This document shows, piece by piece, positions 32,553-41,508 of a stretch of 64,000 nucleotides of DNA. The translations under genes were made by a program, and so were the position numbers. The stretch's first letter is position 1; every line of letters starts with the position of its first letter. This stretch comes from Flavobacteriales bacterium UBA6051 (lineage in GTDB: Bacteria; Bacteroidota; Bacteroidia; Flavobacteriales_D; Crocinitomicaceae). The DNA lies in NCBI GenBank assembly GCA_002427735.1, contig DIYP01000006.1:254364-318363 (forward strand), given 5' to 3'. The notes under the pieces are model-generated. The model was not told where the DNA came from and searched no databases. It worked only from the letters and a program-made list of their open reading frames with translations.

Positions 32553-32588
32553 TGGATAACTTTGGCTTAATCTTTCGATTTGGAATGC

Positions 32589-32596
32589 TAACTTTG
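32589..32596 (+). promoter_or_regulatory. Putative promoter -7 box of carA
   Basis: TAACTTTG fits TAnnTTTG and lies 17 nt before the carA ATG. A second TAACTTTG occurs at 32557-32564, within or next to the T tract. Neither has a TTG at the ideal 19-21 nt distance, so the upstream element is weak. Confidence 0.35.
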
Positions 32597-32612
32597 TAAA
32601 AATTTTTTCGGT

Positions 32613-33716
32613 ATGGAGGATAAAAAAGAAGCAGTTTTACTACTTGAAGACGGAACGGTTTTTCATGGTACAGCGATTGGTCAAATTGGTACTACGACAG
32701 GGGAAATCGCCTTTAATACAGGGATGACAGGTTATCAGGAAGTATTCACAGACCCTTCTTATTATGGTCAAATTTTGGTAATGACCGCAGCTCATATCGG
32801 AAATTATGGTGTTCATGAAGAAGAGGTAGAGTCAGATGGGATGAAAATTGCCGGAATGGTGATTAAGAAGTTCTCAGATGGTTATTCACGTCCTTCAGGA
32901 TGGAAATCCTTGAATGAATACATGCTTGACGATAAAAAAGTGGGAATCGCTGATGTTGATACGAGAGCACTGGTTCGTCATATTCGTAGTAAAGGAGCTA
33001 TGAACTGCATAATATCATCTGAAACGATGGATATGGATGCATTAATGAAAGAATTGAAAGAAGTTCCTTCGATGGAGGGATTGGAGCTTTCTTCAAAGGT
33101 GGCTACGAAAGAAGCCTATGAGGTTAAACCTGAGAATGCACAGCACAAAGTATCGCTTCTAGATTTAGGCGTTAAGAACAATATCGTTCGTTGTTTAGTA
33201 GAAAGAGGGTGCCACGTGAAAGTGTTCCCGCTGAACTCTTCTATGGAAGAATTGAATAGTTTCAATCCAGATGGATATATGCTTTCTAATGGTCCAGGTG
33301 ATCCATCAGCAATGCCTGATTCAGTTGCATTAGTTCAAAAAATTGTAGAGGAGGGTAAGCCAGTATTTGGAATTTGCCTTGGTCATCAAATCCTTGGGCT
33401 AAGTCAAGGGCTTAAAACAGAAAAAATGTTTAACGGACATCGTGGGATTAATCACCCAATAAAAAACCTTAAGACAGGAAAGGGTGAAATCACATCTCAG
33501 AATCATGGGTTCGTTATTTCAAAAGAAAGCATCGATGGAAATGATAAAGTGAACATGACTCATGTTCATTTAAATGATAATACCGTTGCTGGAATTGAAT
33601 TGACTGATAAGCCGGTTTTCTCGGTACAATATCATCCGGAAGCTTCTGCTGGACCGCACGATTCACGTTACTTGTTTGATCAGTTCGTGGATAACATGAA
33701 ACAAGCAACCAACTAG
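32613..33716 (+). CDS. carA: Carbamoyl-phosphate synthase small subunit
   Basis: A 367-residue protein with the CPSase small-subunit N-terminal domain (LEDGTVFHGTAIGQIG, GNYGVHEEEVES) and a class I glutamine amidotransferase domain. The catalytic triad is intact: Cys255 in FGICLGHQ, His341 and Glu343 in YHPEA. It supplies ammonia to CarB for pyrimidine and arginine synthesis. carB is not adjacent. It follows the ribosomal terminator and is 46 nt upstream of eno. Confidence 0.97.
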   Translation: MEDKKEAVLLLEDGTVFHGTAIGQIGTTTGEIAFNTGMTGYQEVFTDPSYYGQILVMTAAHIGNYGVHEEEVESDGMKIAGMVIKKFSDGYSRPSGWKSLNEYMLDDKKVGIADVDTRALVRHIRSKGAMNCIISSETMDMDALMKELKEVPSMEGLELSSKVATKEAYEVKPENAQHKVSLLDLGVKNNIVRCLVERGCHVKVFPLNSSMEELNSFNPDGYMLSNGPGDPSAMPDSVALVQKIVEEGKPVFGICLGHQILGLSQGLKTEKMFNGHRGINHPIKNLKTGKGEITSQNHGFVISKESIDGNDKVNMTHVHLNDNTVAGIELTDKPVFSVQYHPEASAGPHDSRYLFDQFVDNMKQATN

Positions 33717-33762
33717 GAATATTAATTCCCTGAATGCATTTTTCAGGTAAAACCTATAAATA

Positions 33763-35046
33763 ATGAGCTTTATAGCTAAAGTAATTGCCCGTCAGATTTT
33801 AGATTCACGTGGTAATCCAACTGTTGAAGTCGATGTTATAACAACCTCAGGTGTGCTTGGAAGAGCGGCTGTTCCGTCGGGAGCATCTACTGGTGTGCAC
33901 GAGGCTGTAGAATTGCGTGATGGTGATTCATCGACGTATTTAGGGAAAGGAGTTTTGAAAGCCGTAGCAAACGTGAACTCAATCATTGATGAAGCTTTAA
34001 ATGGATTTGATGTATGTGATCAAAAGGCCATTGATGCGAAGCTCTTAGAGTTAGATGGTACTGAGAACAAATCAAACCTTGGAGCAAATGCTATCCTTGG
34101 AACTTCTTTGGCCGCAGCGAAAGCAGCTGCTGATGAAGCGGGATTGAGCTTATTTAAATATGTTGGAGGAGTTGGAGCAGTTACCATGCCGGTTCCTATG
34201 ATGAACATATTGAATGGAGGATCTCATGCCGATAATAAGATTGATATTCAAGAGTTCATGGTGATGCCTTTTGGAGCCGATTCTTTTTCTGAAGGGTTGC
34301 GTTGGGGAACAGAAATCTTTCATCATTTGAAAAGTGTGTTGAAGTCACGTGGCATGTCAACAAATGTTGGTGATGAAGGAGGTTTTGCGCCAAACCTGGG
34401 ATCTAATGAGGAAGCTATTCAGGTGGTCATGGAAGCAATTGAAAAAGCAGGTTTCAAGCCGGGAGAAGATGTTTACATTGCTTTGGATGCGGCATCTTCA
34501 GAGTTTTATGATAAGGGAGCTGGCGAGTATGTGTTTGAATCTACTGGGGAGCGAATGTCTTCTGAGCAGATGGTTGATTTTTGGAAAGATTGGTGCTCAA
34601 AGTATCCTATTGTGTCTATTGAAGATGGGCTGGATGAAGATGATTGGGATGGTTGGAAACTGGTAACTGAAGTGCTTGGAGATAAAGTACAACTCGTTGG
34701 AGATGATTTATTCGTAACAAATACGAAGCGATTGAGTCAAGGAATTGAAAAGGACATTGCGAACTCTATTTTGGTCAAAGTGAATCAAATTGGTACGTTA
34801 ACCGAGACTATTGAGGCGGTTCAAATGGCAACCAGAAATGGTTACACGTCCGTAATGAGCCATAGAAGTGGTGAAACAGAGGATAATACTATTGCAGATT
34901 TGGCCGTTGCCCTGAATTGTGGTCAGATCAAAACGGGGTCTGCATCGCGTAGCGATCGTATGGCAAAATACAATCAATTATTACGTATTGAAGAAGAACT
35001 TGGAACGACTGCAGTCTATCCAGGTAAAACGTTTAAGTATTTATAG
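33763..35046 (+). CDS. eno: Enolase
   Basis: A 427-residue enolase: MSFIAKVIARQILDSRGNPT start, VPSGASTGVHEA loop, GDEGGFAPNL, IEDGLDEDDWDGW, and the signature SHRSGETED beginning at residue 366. It converts 2-phosphoglycerate to phosphoenolpyruvate with Mg. It may be co-transcribed with carA; it has its own strong terminator. Confidence 0.98.
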   Translation: MSFIAKVIARQILDSRGNPTVEVDVITTSGVLGRAAVPSGASTGVHEAVELRDGDSSTYLGKGVLKAVANVNSIIDEALNGFDVCDQKAIDAKLLELDGTENKSNLGANAILGTSLAAAKAAADEAGLSLFKYVGGVGAVTMPVPMMNILNGGSHADNKIDIQEFMVMPFGADSFSEGLRWGTEIFHHLKSVLKSRGMSTNVGDEGGFAPNLGSNEEAIQVVMEAIEKAGFKPGEDVYIALDAASSEFYDKGAGEYVFESTGERMSSEQMVDFWKDWCSKYPIVSIEDGLDEDDWDGWKLVTEVLGDKVQLVGDDLFVTNTKRLSQGIEKDIANSILVKVNQIGTLTETIEAVQMATRNGYTSVMSHRSGETEDNTIADLAVALNCGQIKTGSASRSDRMAKYNQLLRIEEELGTTAVYPGKTFKYL

Positions 35047-35069
35047 GTATAAGTCTTAATGACTTTGAT

Positions 35070-35104
35070 AAGGCGTGTGTCTAAATGATACGCGCCTTTT
35101 TTTG
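35070..35104 (+). terminator. Intrinsic terminator of eno
   Basis: Stem AAGGCGTGTGTC (35070-35081) and GATACGCGCCTT (35087-35098), 12 pairs including two G-T pairs, loop of 5 nt, followed by a long T run from 35097. Starts 24 nt after the eno stop. Confidence 0.92.
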
Positions 35105-35334
35105 TTTTTTAAAAGGCTATCTCCTTAATAATCTATTGATTAACTAGGGATTTAGTAAAGGTAAAAAGACGTTTAAATTGCCTTAGGAATTCAACAATAA
35201 GGTTAAATATTAAACAATATCACCACTTTTTCAGCGTATCAAGGTATTTTTGTATCACTCTAATTAAAATGTACGCAACCTTTCGTTAACATGAACGTCC
35301 ATATTAACGACTAACTATATTTAAATACTATCAA
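35105..35334 (+). promoter_or_regulatory. Leader region upstream of the secreted-protein pair
   Basis: No gene seen. A TATTTTTG box (35245-35252) fits the -7 consensus but lacks a TTG at the right distance. A perfect inverted repeat TCGTTAA / TTAACGA with 14-nt spacing lies at 35283-35310, between that box and the ATG at 35335, where it could act as an operator or a 5' UTR hairpin. Confidence 0.4.
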
Positions 35335-35688
35335 ATGAAACTACTTTTTAGTTTATTGCTTATCTGTTCCTTGGGAACTGCCTATGGACAACAAGGCGGG
35401 ACGCAGTCGACCGAACAGTTCTTTGGCCAGTGTCTTTTCAATATTACGAATCAAGCAGAAATGGATGCTCTGCAAGCGGAAATGGCTCAGAACCCTAACA
35501 TCGATATGGTTCGCTTGGATATGAATACTCAGCGCGCCCTAGTAATTACTTCTTGGTTAACAGATTTAACTGAACAAGAGTTTGTTTCATGGTTTGGATC
35601 TTACGGATCATCAGTAACCTGCGTTCAGGTTGGTGTATATGGTGTAGATGCCATGAATCCTTATCCATTTACCAACTGTCAAAACTAG
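35335..35688 (+). CDS. Small secreted protein, unknown function
   Basis: 117 residues with a clear signal peptide (MKLLFSLLLICSLGTAYG, cleavage near residue 18-19). The mature part of about 98 residues has three Cys and an alternating strand-helix pattern (INDMV-like strand, then TQRALVITSWL, helix LTEQEFVSWFG, strand VTCVQVGVYG), suggesting a ferredoxin-like or HMA-like small fold, but with no CxxC. I do not recognise the family firmly. The next gene begins within 5 nt, so it is co-expressed with the CHU_C protein. Confidence 0.7.
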   Translation: MKLLFSLLLICSLGTAYGQQGGTQSTEQFFGQCLFNITNQAEMDALQAEMAQNPNIDMVRLDMNTQRALVITSWLTDLTEQEFVSWFGSYGSSVTCVQVGVYGVDAMNPYPFTNCQN

Positions 35689-35692
35689 AGTG

Positions 35693-38296
35693 ATGAGAGT
35701 TATATTATCAAGCCTTTTTGTCATATGTGCACTTGGAGTCTATGCTCAAGGTGTAGTTTCTAATTCATGTGACCAAGCTCAAAACATTTGTAATAATGTA
35801 CCTGTTCCTTTTCCATTGTCAACAGGAGCGAGTCCTAACCCTACCGTTCCTCCGTCAGGAAGTTTTTCAAACCCAAGCACGAACCCAGCCGGAGTAAATT
35901 CTGGATGTCTTTTTTCTGGAGAATTAAATCCAAACTGGTTTGTCTTGAATGTTACTTCTAATGGAGTTTTAGAGTTCGAAATAGGTCAGCCTGGAGGTAC
36001 AGGTTTCTATGATTGGGAACTATGGCCTTATGACCCTGTTAACGGATGTAATAATATTGCTAATAATTTGGTTGCACCTGCTGCGTGTAACTGGAATGCT
36101 TCGTCTGCAGGATATACTGGTATGTCGAATGGTGGACCGCCCCCAGGTGGTGTTGCCGGAAACTTTCAGCCGGCAATTCCTGTTCAAGCGGGAGAAGCGT
36201 ACATCCTAATGTTCTCCAACTACAGTTATGCAACGGGTAATGTTGAGTTGACATTTCCTCCTTCAGGTGCTTCTATTGGTTGTTCTGGAGGAACGCCGAA
36301 CCAAACTATTTGTGAGGGAGATGCTGCAACAGTTGACTTAATCATGAGTCCAGGTTGGGTGAATGCATCGGCTAACTGGTTGGTGACAACGAACGTTGCA
36401 AATCCTACAGGAACAGGAATTACCGGGATGATTATTGATCCTCCCGTGACAACAGATTATGAAGTAGAGATTTGGGATCAAGGAGCGATCGTTGATACAA
36501 TCGAATTTACGATCACAGTTGTCCCACCACCAACTCCAGACGCAGGTATGGATCAAGTGCTTTGTCTGGGTACACCAATTGACCTTGATGGAACAGTGAG
36601 TGATCCAACGAACACAATTACTTGGTCTACGGATGCAAGTGCTGTAAATCCAAATCCAATTATCAATTATTCGCCAAATCAATCAGCTGAAGATCCTTCA
36701 GTGGTGGTAAACCAAGTTGGAACTTATTTATTTATTCTTGAAGAAGATAACCCAGTCTGCGGTGCCGTTGAAGATACCGTAGAAGTTATCATGGAGGATT
36801 TAACGATCAGTGCATCAACTGTTGCTCCATCTTGTCAAGGGTTTGCTGATGGTGAGATTCATATTACGAGTCCTGAGGCAAGTGAATATAGTTTTGATGG
36901 CGGTCTAACTTGGGTAGCGGACACTTTTGATGTTGTTTTCGGAGCTGGAGGATATCTTGTGTGCGCACGATCTCCACTAGGGTGTGAGAAATGTGTTGCG
37001 GCAAATGTCGTTGATCCAGCCCCAGTTACTATTTCTGTTAGTAATGATACGTTGATCTGTGAAAATGGTACGGCTTATATGTCTGCTTCGGCAACTGGAG
37101 GTACATCATATTTATTTAACTGGGATCACACGACGAACACAAGTGCGAGTCAAGATGTGAATCCAGCGATTGCAACTACTTACACTGTTATTGCAGAAAA
37201 TGAAAACGGATGTCTTTCGCCACCTGAAACAATTGATGTAACAATTCGTCCTCCGTTATCTGGAAATATTTCTGCTTGGGATACAATCTGCCCAGGATAC
37301 CCAACAGATATTTGGGCGAACGTTAGTGGTGGTATTGGTACACCATACAACTTTGTATGGACGAGTGGAGACACTCAAAATGGTCCAGATAACCATTTGA
37401 TAAACGTGAATCCACCAGTAACAACTGATTATACCGTTACAATTACAGATGGTTGTGAGTCAACGCCATTAGTGATGCAGACAAATGTTAGAGTTGCCCC
37501 ACTTCCGGTTCCGCAATATGAAGTATTGGATCCAGATCAATGTGAGCCAGCTGTATTTCATATCGTGAATAGAACAGACCCTTCAATGAGTGAGTTCAAC
37601 TATTGGTGGATCGAGGAAGATCAAGAATTCATTAATATGGATACCATCGTGACTGATTCAATGTATTTTGGATTGTATGATATGCAAATGATCATTACAT
37701 CGTATGAAGGATGTGTTGACTCATTGACGTTCATTGATGCATTGAATGTAAAACCAAAACCAGTTGCTGATTTCAGATACTCGCCAAATCCGGTAACAAT
37801 GTTTAATACGAAGGTGAACTTTACTAATTATTCATATAACGGATACTCATATGAGTGGTTCTTCCCTGGTGCTTATCCAACGCATTCAACACAAACAAAT
37901 GTTCAGGTGCTCTATCCTGATGGACAAACAGGAATCTATGATGTAATGTTGGTGACAACGTCAGAACTTGGATGTGTAGATACAATGAAGCATGAGTTGA
38001 TTGTATTCCCTGAGGTGTTAATTTATGCGCCGAACTCATTCACACCAGATGATGACGAGTTCAACCAGGATTGGAGAGTTTATATGGAAGGAATTGATAT
38101 TTATGACTTTGAGCTATTGGTTTATGACCGATGGGGAGAACTGGTATGGGAATCTCATGATATCAATGTTGCCTGGGATGGTACTTATGCTGGTAGACCG
38201 CTTCCTTCTGGAGCTTATACATGGATCATTCGAACAAAAGACATGTTGAATGATGACAAGTATGAGTACAATGGGCATGTCAATATTCTGAGATAG
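35693..38296 (+). CDS. Large secreted adhesin-like protein with gliding-motility CHU_C domain (T9SS cargo)
   Basis: 867 residues from ATG 35693 (a GTG directly upstream is in frame). Signal peptide (RVILSSLFVICALGVYAQ), an N-terminal region beginning with SCDQAQNICNN, several immunoglobulin-like modules (e.g. DAGMDQVLCLGT, SNDTLICENGTAYMSASATGG in part), a PKD-like module around residues 695-775, and a C-terminal CHU_C/T9SS type B sorting domain (APNSFTPDDDEFNQDW, VYDRWGELVWE, WDGTYAGRPLPSGAYTW). Such proteins are exported by the type IX system and attached at the surface or released. Strong terminator downstream. Confidence 0.9.
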   Translation: MRVILSSLFVICALGVYAQGVVSNSCDQAQNICNNVPVPFPLSTGASPNPTVPPSGSFSNPSTNPAGVNSGCLFSGELNPNWFVLNVTSNGVLEFEIGQPGGTGFYDWELWPYDPVNGCNNIANNLVAPAACNWNASSAGYTGMSNGGPPPGGVAGNFQPAIPVQAGEAYILMFSNYSYATGNVELTFPPSGASIGCSGGTPNQTICEGDAATVDLIMSPGWVNASANWLVTTNVANPTGTGITGMIIDPPVTTDYEVEIWDQGAIVDTIEFTITVVPPPTPDAGMDQVLCLGTPIDLDGTVSDPTNTITWSTDASAVNPNPIINYSPNQSAEDPSVVVNQVGTYLFILEEDNPVCGAVEDTVEVIMEDLTISASTVAPSCQGFADGEIHITSPEASEYSFDGGLTWVADTFDVVFGAGGYLVCARSPLGCEKCVAANVVDPAPVTISVSNDTLICENGTAYMSASATGGTSYLFNWDHTTNTSASQDVNPAIATTYTVIAENENGCLSPPETIDVTIRPPLSGNISAWDTICPGYPTDIWANVSGGIGTPYNFVWTSGDTQNGPDNHLINVNPPVTTDYTVTITDGCESTPLVMQTNVRVAPLPVPQYEVLDPDQCEPAVFHIVNRTDPSMSEFNYWWIEEDQEFINMDTIVTDSMYFGLYDMQMIITSYEGCVDSLTFIDALNVKPKPVADFRYSPNPVTMFNTKVNFTNYSYNGYSYEWFFPGAYPTHSTQTNVQVLYPDGQTGIYDVMLVTTSELGCVDTMKHELIVFPEVLIYAPNSFTPDDDEFNQDWRVYMEGIDIYDFELLVYDRWGELVWESHDINVAWDGTYAGRPLPSGAYTWIIRTKDMLNDDKYEYNGHVNILR

Positions 38297-38317
38297 ACAA
38301 TAATTCAAATTTCAAAG

Positions 38318-38350
38318 AAACGCTTCACTACACAGTGAGGCGTTTTTTTT
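38318..38350 (+). terminator. Intrinsic terminator of the CHU_C gene
   Basis: Stem AAACGCTTCACT (38318-38329) and AGTGAGGCGTTT (38334-38345), one G-T pair, 4-nt loop, followed by T residues to 38350. Confidence 0.93.
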
Positions 38351-38358
38351 GACCTGAT

Positions 38359-38391
38359 TTGAGATGATATCACCATGAAAATGTACATTTG
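38359..38391 (+). promoter_or_regulatory. Putative promoter of hutU
   Basis: TTG at 38359-38361, 22-nt spacer, then TACATTTG (38384-38391). Spacer is slightly long against the 19-21 consensus. The hutU ATG lies 100 nt downstream. Confidence 0.45.
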
Positions 38392-38491
38392 TGTCATGCA
38401 GCTCTCAAAAATTATTTTTAGGTCAAATGTTCGTTATCCATAGTTTTTTTTGGAAAACAAAGGTGTTAATGAACAAACTAAAAATTGAATA

Positions 38492-40489
38492 ATGACAAGA
38501 GAAGAGTTTCAAAAAAATATATTAGAAGGTATCCCAACAATTATCCCGGCAAAAAGAAAGCACGAGCCAGGAATTAATCATGCGCCGAAGCGAAAGCAAA
38601 TATTGACAGCGGAAGAGCGCAAACTAGCATTGAGAAATGCATTACGCTATTTTCCAAAGTCACAGCACCAAGAATTAGCACAGGAATTTTTGAATGAGCT
38701 CAATGAGTTTGGTCGCATTTATATGTTAAGGTATCGTCCGGACTACGAAATGTATGCACGTCCTATTGATGAGTATCCTGGAAAATGCGATCAGGCTAAG
38801 GCAATAATGCTCATGATTCAGAATAATTTAGATTATGCCGTTGCGCAGCATCCTCATGAGCTAATCACCTATGGTGGAAATGGAGCCGTATTTCAGAATT
38901 GGATTCAGTATAGATTGACCATGAAGTATTTGGCCGAGATGACGGACGAACAAACGCTGGTTATGTATTCAGGACATCCTATGGGATTGTATCCTTCTCA
39001 TAAAGATGCCCCTAGAGTAGTCGTTACGAATGGTATGATGATTCCTAATTATTCAAAGCCGGATGATTGGGATAAGTTCAATGCACTGGGAGTTACGCAA
39101 TATGGTCAAATGACAGCTGGCTCGTATATGTATATTGGTCCGCAGGGAATTGTTCACGGAACAACAATTACCGTTTTGAATGGATTTCGAAAGATTGGAA
39201 AAGAACCGAAAGGCAACCTTTTTGTTACCTCGGGACTTGGTGGTATGAGTGGAGCTCAGCCGAAGGCAGGAACAATTGCTGGTTGTGTTACTGTTTGCGC
39301 TGAAGTAAATCCGAAGATTACTAAAATCCGACATGATCAAGGTTGGGTGAATGAAATTATCGAGGATCTTGATACGCTTGTAGATAGAGTTAGAAAGGCT
39401 CAACAAAACGAGGAAGTAGTTTCAATTGCCTACTTAGGTAATATTGTTGAAGTATGGGAGAAATTTGATTCAGCTGATATACATATTGATCTCGGTTCTG
39501 ATCAGACATCATTGCATAACCCATGGGCAGGAGGTTACTATCCTGTGGGAATGACTTTCGAAGAAGCAAATGAGATGATGGCAACAAATCCTGAGCTATT
39601 TAAGGATAAAGTGCAGGAGTCACTGAGAAGACATGCGAATGCCGTTAATAAGCATACAGCAAAAGGCACGTATTTCTTTGACTATGGGAATGCGTTTTTA
39701 CTTGAAGCGTCGAGAGCAGGTGCAGATATTATGGCCGATAATGGAGTTGATTTCAGATATCCTTCTTACGTTCAAGATATCATGGGCCCAATGTGTTTTG
39801 ATTATGGGTTTGGACCATTTAGATGGGTATGTGCTTCAGGAAAGCCTGAGGACTTGCAAATGACAGACAACCTTGCTTGTGAAGTGCTGGAGGAGATCAT
39901 GAAGAATAGCCCCGCTGAAATTCAACAGCAAATGGCTGATAATATCCAATGGATTAAAGGCGCTCAAGAGAATAAATTGGTAGTTGGCTCTCAAGCACGA
40001 ATCTTATATGCTGATGCGGAAGGACGTATGAAAATAGCTAAAGCATTTAATGATGCCATTGCCGAAGGAAAAATTGGTCCAATTGTGTTGGGGAGAGATC
40101 ACCACGATGTTTCAGGAACAGACTCACCGTATAGAGAGACTTCAAACATTTATGATGGATCACGATTTACAGCTGATATGGCGATTCATAACGTCATTGG
40201 AGATGGTTTTAGAGGAGCAACCTGGATTTCAATTCACAACGGCGGAGGAGTCGGTTGGGGTGAAGTAATGAACGGCGGCTTCGGTATGCTTTTAGATGGT
40301 TCTTCAGATGCGGAACGTAGATTGAAAATGATGCTTCATTGGGACGTTAACAATGGAATTTCGCGTCGCTCTTGGGCACGAAATGAAGGGGCTATTTTTG
40401 CCATAAAAAGAGCTATGGAAGCAGAGCCAAAGTTGAAAGTGACCATTCCGGAGTTGGTAGAAGATGATCTACTTGACAAGCTATTTTAG
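38492..40489 (+). CDS. hutU: Urocanate hydratase (long form)
   Basis: 665 residues; the classic bacterial enzyme is near 555, and the longer form is usual in Bacteroidota (recalled). The NAD-binding segment GLGGMSGAQPKAGTIAGC is intact, as are MIPNYSKPDDWD, SDQTSLHNPWAGGYYPVG, and the C-terminal SIHNGGGVGWGEVMNGG. It hydrates urocanate to imidazolone propionate in histidine degradation. hutH, hutI and other pathway genes are not adjacent. Its stop abuts the stop of the next, convergent gene with no spacer. Confidence 0.95.
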   Translation: MTREEFQKNILEGIPTIIPAKRKHEPGINHAPKRKQILTAEERKLALRNALRYFPKSQHQELAQEFLNELNEFGRIYMLRYRPDYEMYARPIDEYPGKCDQAKAIMLMIQNNLDYAVAQHPHELITYGGNGAVFQNWIQYRLTMKYLAEMTDEQTLVMYSGHPMGLYPSHKDAPRVVVTNGMMIPNYSKPDDWDKFNALGVTQYGQMTAGSYMYIGPQGIVHGTTITVLNGFRKIGKEPKGNLFVTSGLGGMSGAQPKAGTIAGCVTVCAEVNPKITKIRHDQGWVNEIIEDLDTLVDRVRKAQQNEEVVSIAYLGNIVEVWEKFDSADIHIDLGSDQTSLHNPWAGGYYPVGMTFEEANEMMATNPELFKDKVQESLRRHANAVNKHTAKGTYFFDYGNAFLLEASRAGADIMADNGVDFRYPSYVQDIMGPMCFDYGFGPFRWVCASGKPEDLQMTDNLACEVLEEIMKNSPAEIQQQMADNIQWIKGAQENKLVVGSQARILYADAEGRMKIAKAFNDAIAEGKIGPIVLGRDHHDVSGTDSPYRETSNIYDGSRFTADMAIHNVIGDGFRGATWISIHNGGGVGWGEVMNGGFGMLLDGSSDAERRLKMMLHWDVNNGISRRSWARNEGAIFAIKRAMEAEPKLKVTIPELVEDDLLDKLF

Positions 40490-41350
40490 TCAGTTCAGGC
40501 GGAAAACAAATTTTACTTTTTTAGAAAGAGCCTCAGATCGAAAAACGGATTCAATCGTCGTTTCAACAGCTGGCATTAAGTTCTCAAACAAGTTATCGAC
40601 AAGTTCCATTCTAGCCTCTATTGGATTGGTCATTGTCGAGTAACTCATGTATTCAATTTCTGAGCTGTTCTCAGCCATTGTATTGAGCTTGAATAATATT
40701 TCCTTGGAGTTTAGGTCAATTGCCGTAACCGATGCACGTATAAAACCTGGATAAAAAGTACTGCTTGTTTCATCCTCATCCAGTTCGGGAAGTTCAATTT
40801 CAAAATTGTCTAGAATCAATAGATAAATATCAGATGGTTCAGTAAGTTTTTCAATAGATGAACTGTGATCATTGAAGAAATCATAGTCGAACTTAAGATC
40901 TCTCTCAAAAAGCGCCATTTTTGATTTGTCACAGGCATAGTGACGTAAATAAGACTTATTAACCCTGTTTTTTGTCAACGAATCGACCTGACCATTCATC
41001 ATCAGGATAGTTAGTGAAGCCGCATCCATTGTAAATCCATCCTTCATTATACCTCTATTTGACTCAGCCGAATTCAGCGTGAATTTGTCTAAGAAAATGC
41101 AATGGAGAGTGTCTTTGGATAGTTTACGAATAAGGTCTGAATTGATGAAAGGTTCTGACGTCACTTCCGATGCTTGTGCACTAGCTGAAAGTATTTTGGC
41201 TTTTAGTGCATCAAGCGCCTCAAAATCACTTTCATATTGGGCATCACTGTAATCTATTCTTGGGTCATAAGATTCAGAATTTCCAGAACCACATCGTGTG
41301 AATAGCATGACTGAACAAATACTCAGAGAGATGAGAAGACCTTTTTTCAT
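40490..41350 (-). CDS. Lipoprotein of unknown function
   Basis: A 286-residue protein with a lipoprotein signal (hydrophobic core then LFTRC, Cys about residue 20). The mature part contains several Asp/Glu-rich segments and no domain I recognise; there is a YDPRIDYSDAQYESDFEALDAL-type acidic opening (in part). Probably periplasmic or membrane-attached. Converges with hutU with zero spacing. Gene-specific promoter not identified. Confidence 0.75.
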   Translation of the reverse strand: MKKGLLISLSICSVMLFTRCGSGNSESYDPRIDYSDAQYESDFEALDALKAKILSASAQASEVTSEPFINSDLIRKLSKDTLHCIFLDKFTLNSAESNRGIMKDGFTMDAASLTILMMNGQVDSLTKNRVNKSYLRHYACDKSKMALFERDLKFDYDFFNDHSSSIEKLTEPSDIYLLILDNFEIELPELDEDETSSTFYPGFIRASVTAIDLNSKEILFKLNTMAENSSEIEYMSYSTMTNPIEARMELVDNLFENLMPAVETTIESVFRSEALSKKVKFVFRLN

Positions 41351-41508
41351 AGTAATAGTTTGAGATAAAGATAGTTGATATCAATGAGTAACGCTGTGTT
41401 TATCATCCTTCTTTCCATTACAAGTAGAATCATGAATGATAATTATGCATACCTAAAATAATTAAGTACATTTAATCACTAAACCATGCATGATTTAATT
41501 CGTTAATC

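Noticed and set aside
32557..32564. TAACTTTG box inside the rplQ terminator tail
   Set aside because: It lacks an upstream TTG and lies at the T tract; the later box at 32589 is nearer the carA start.
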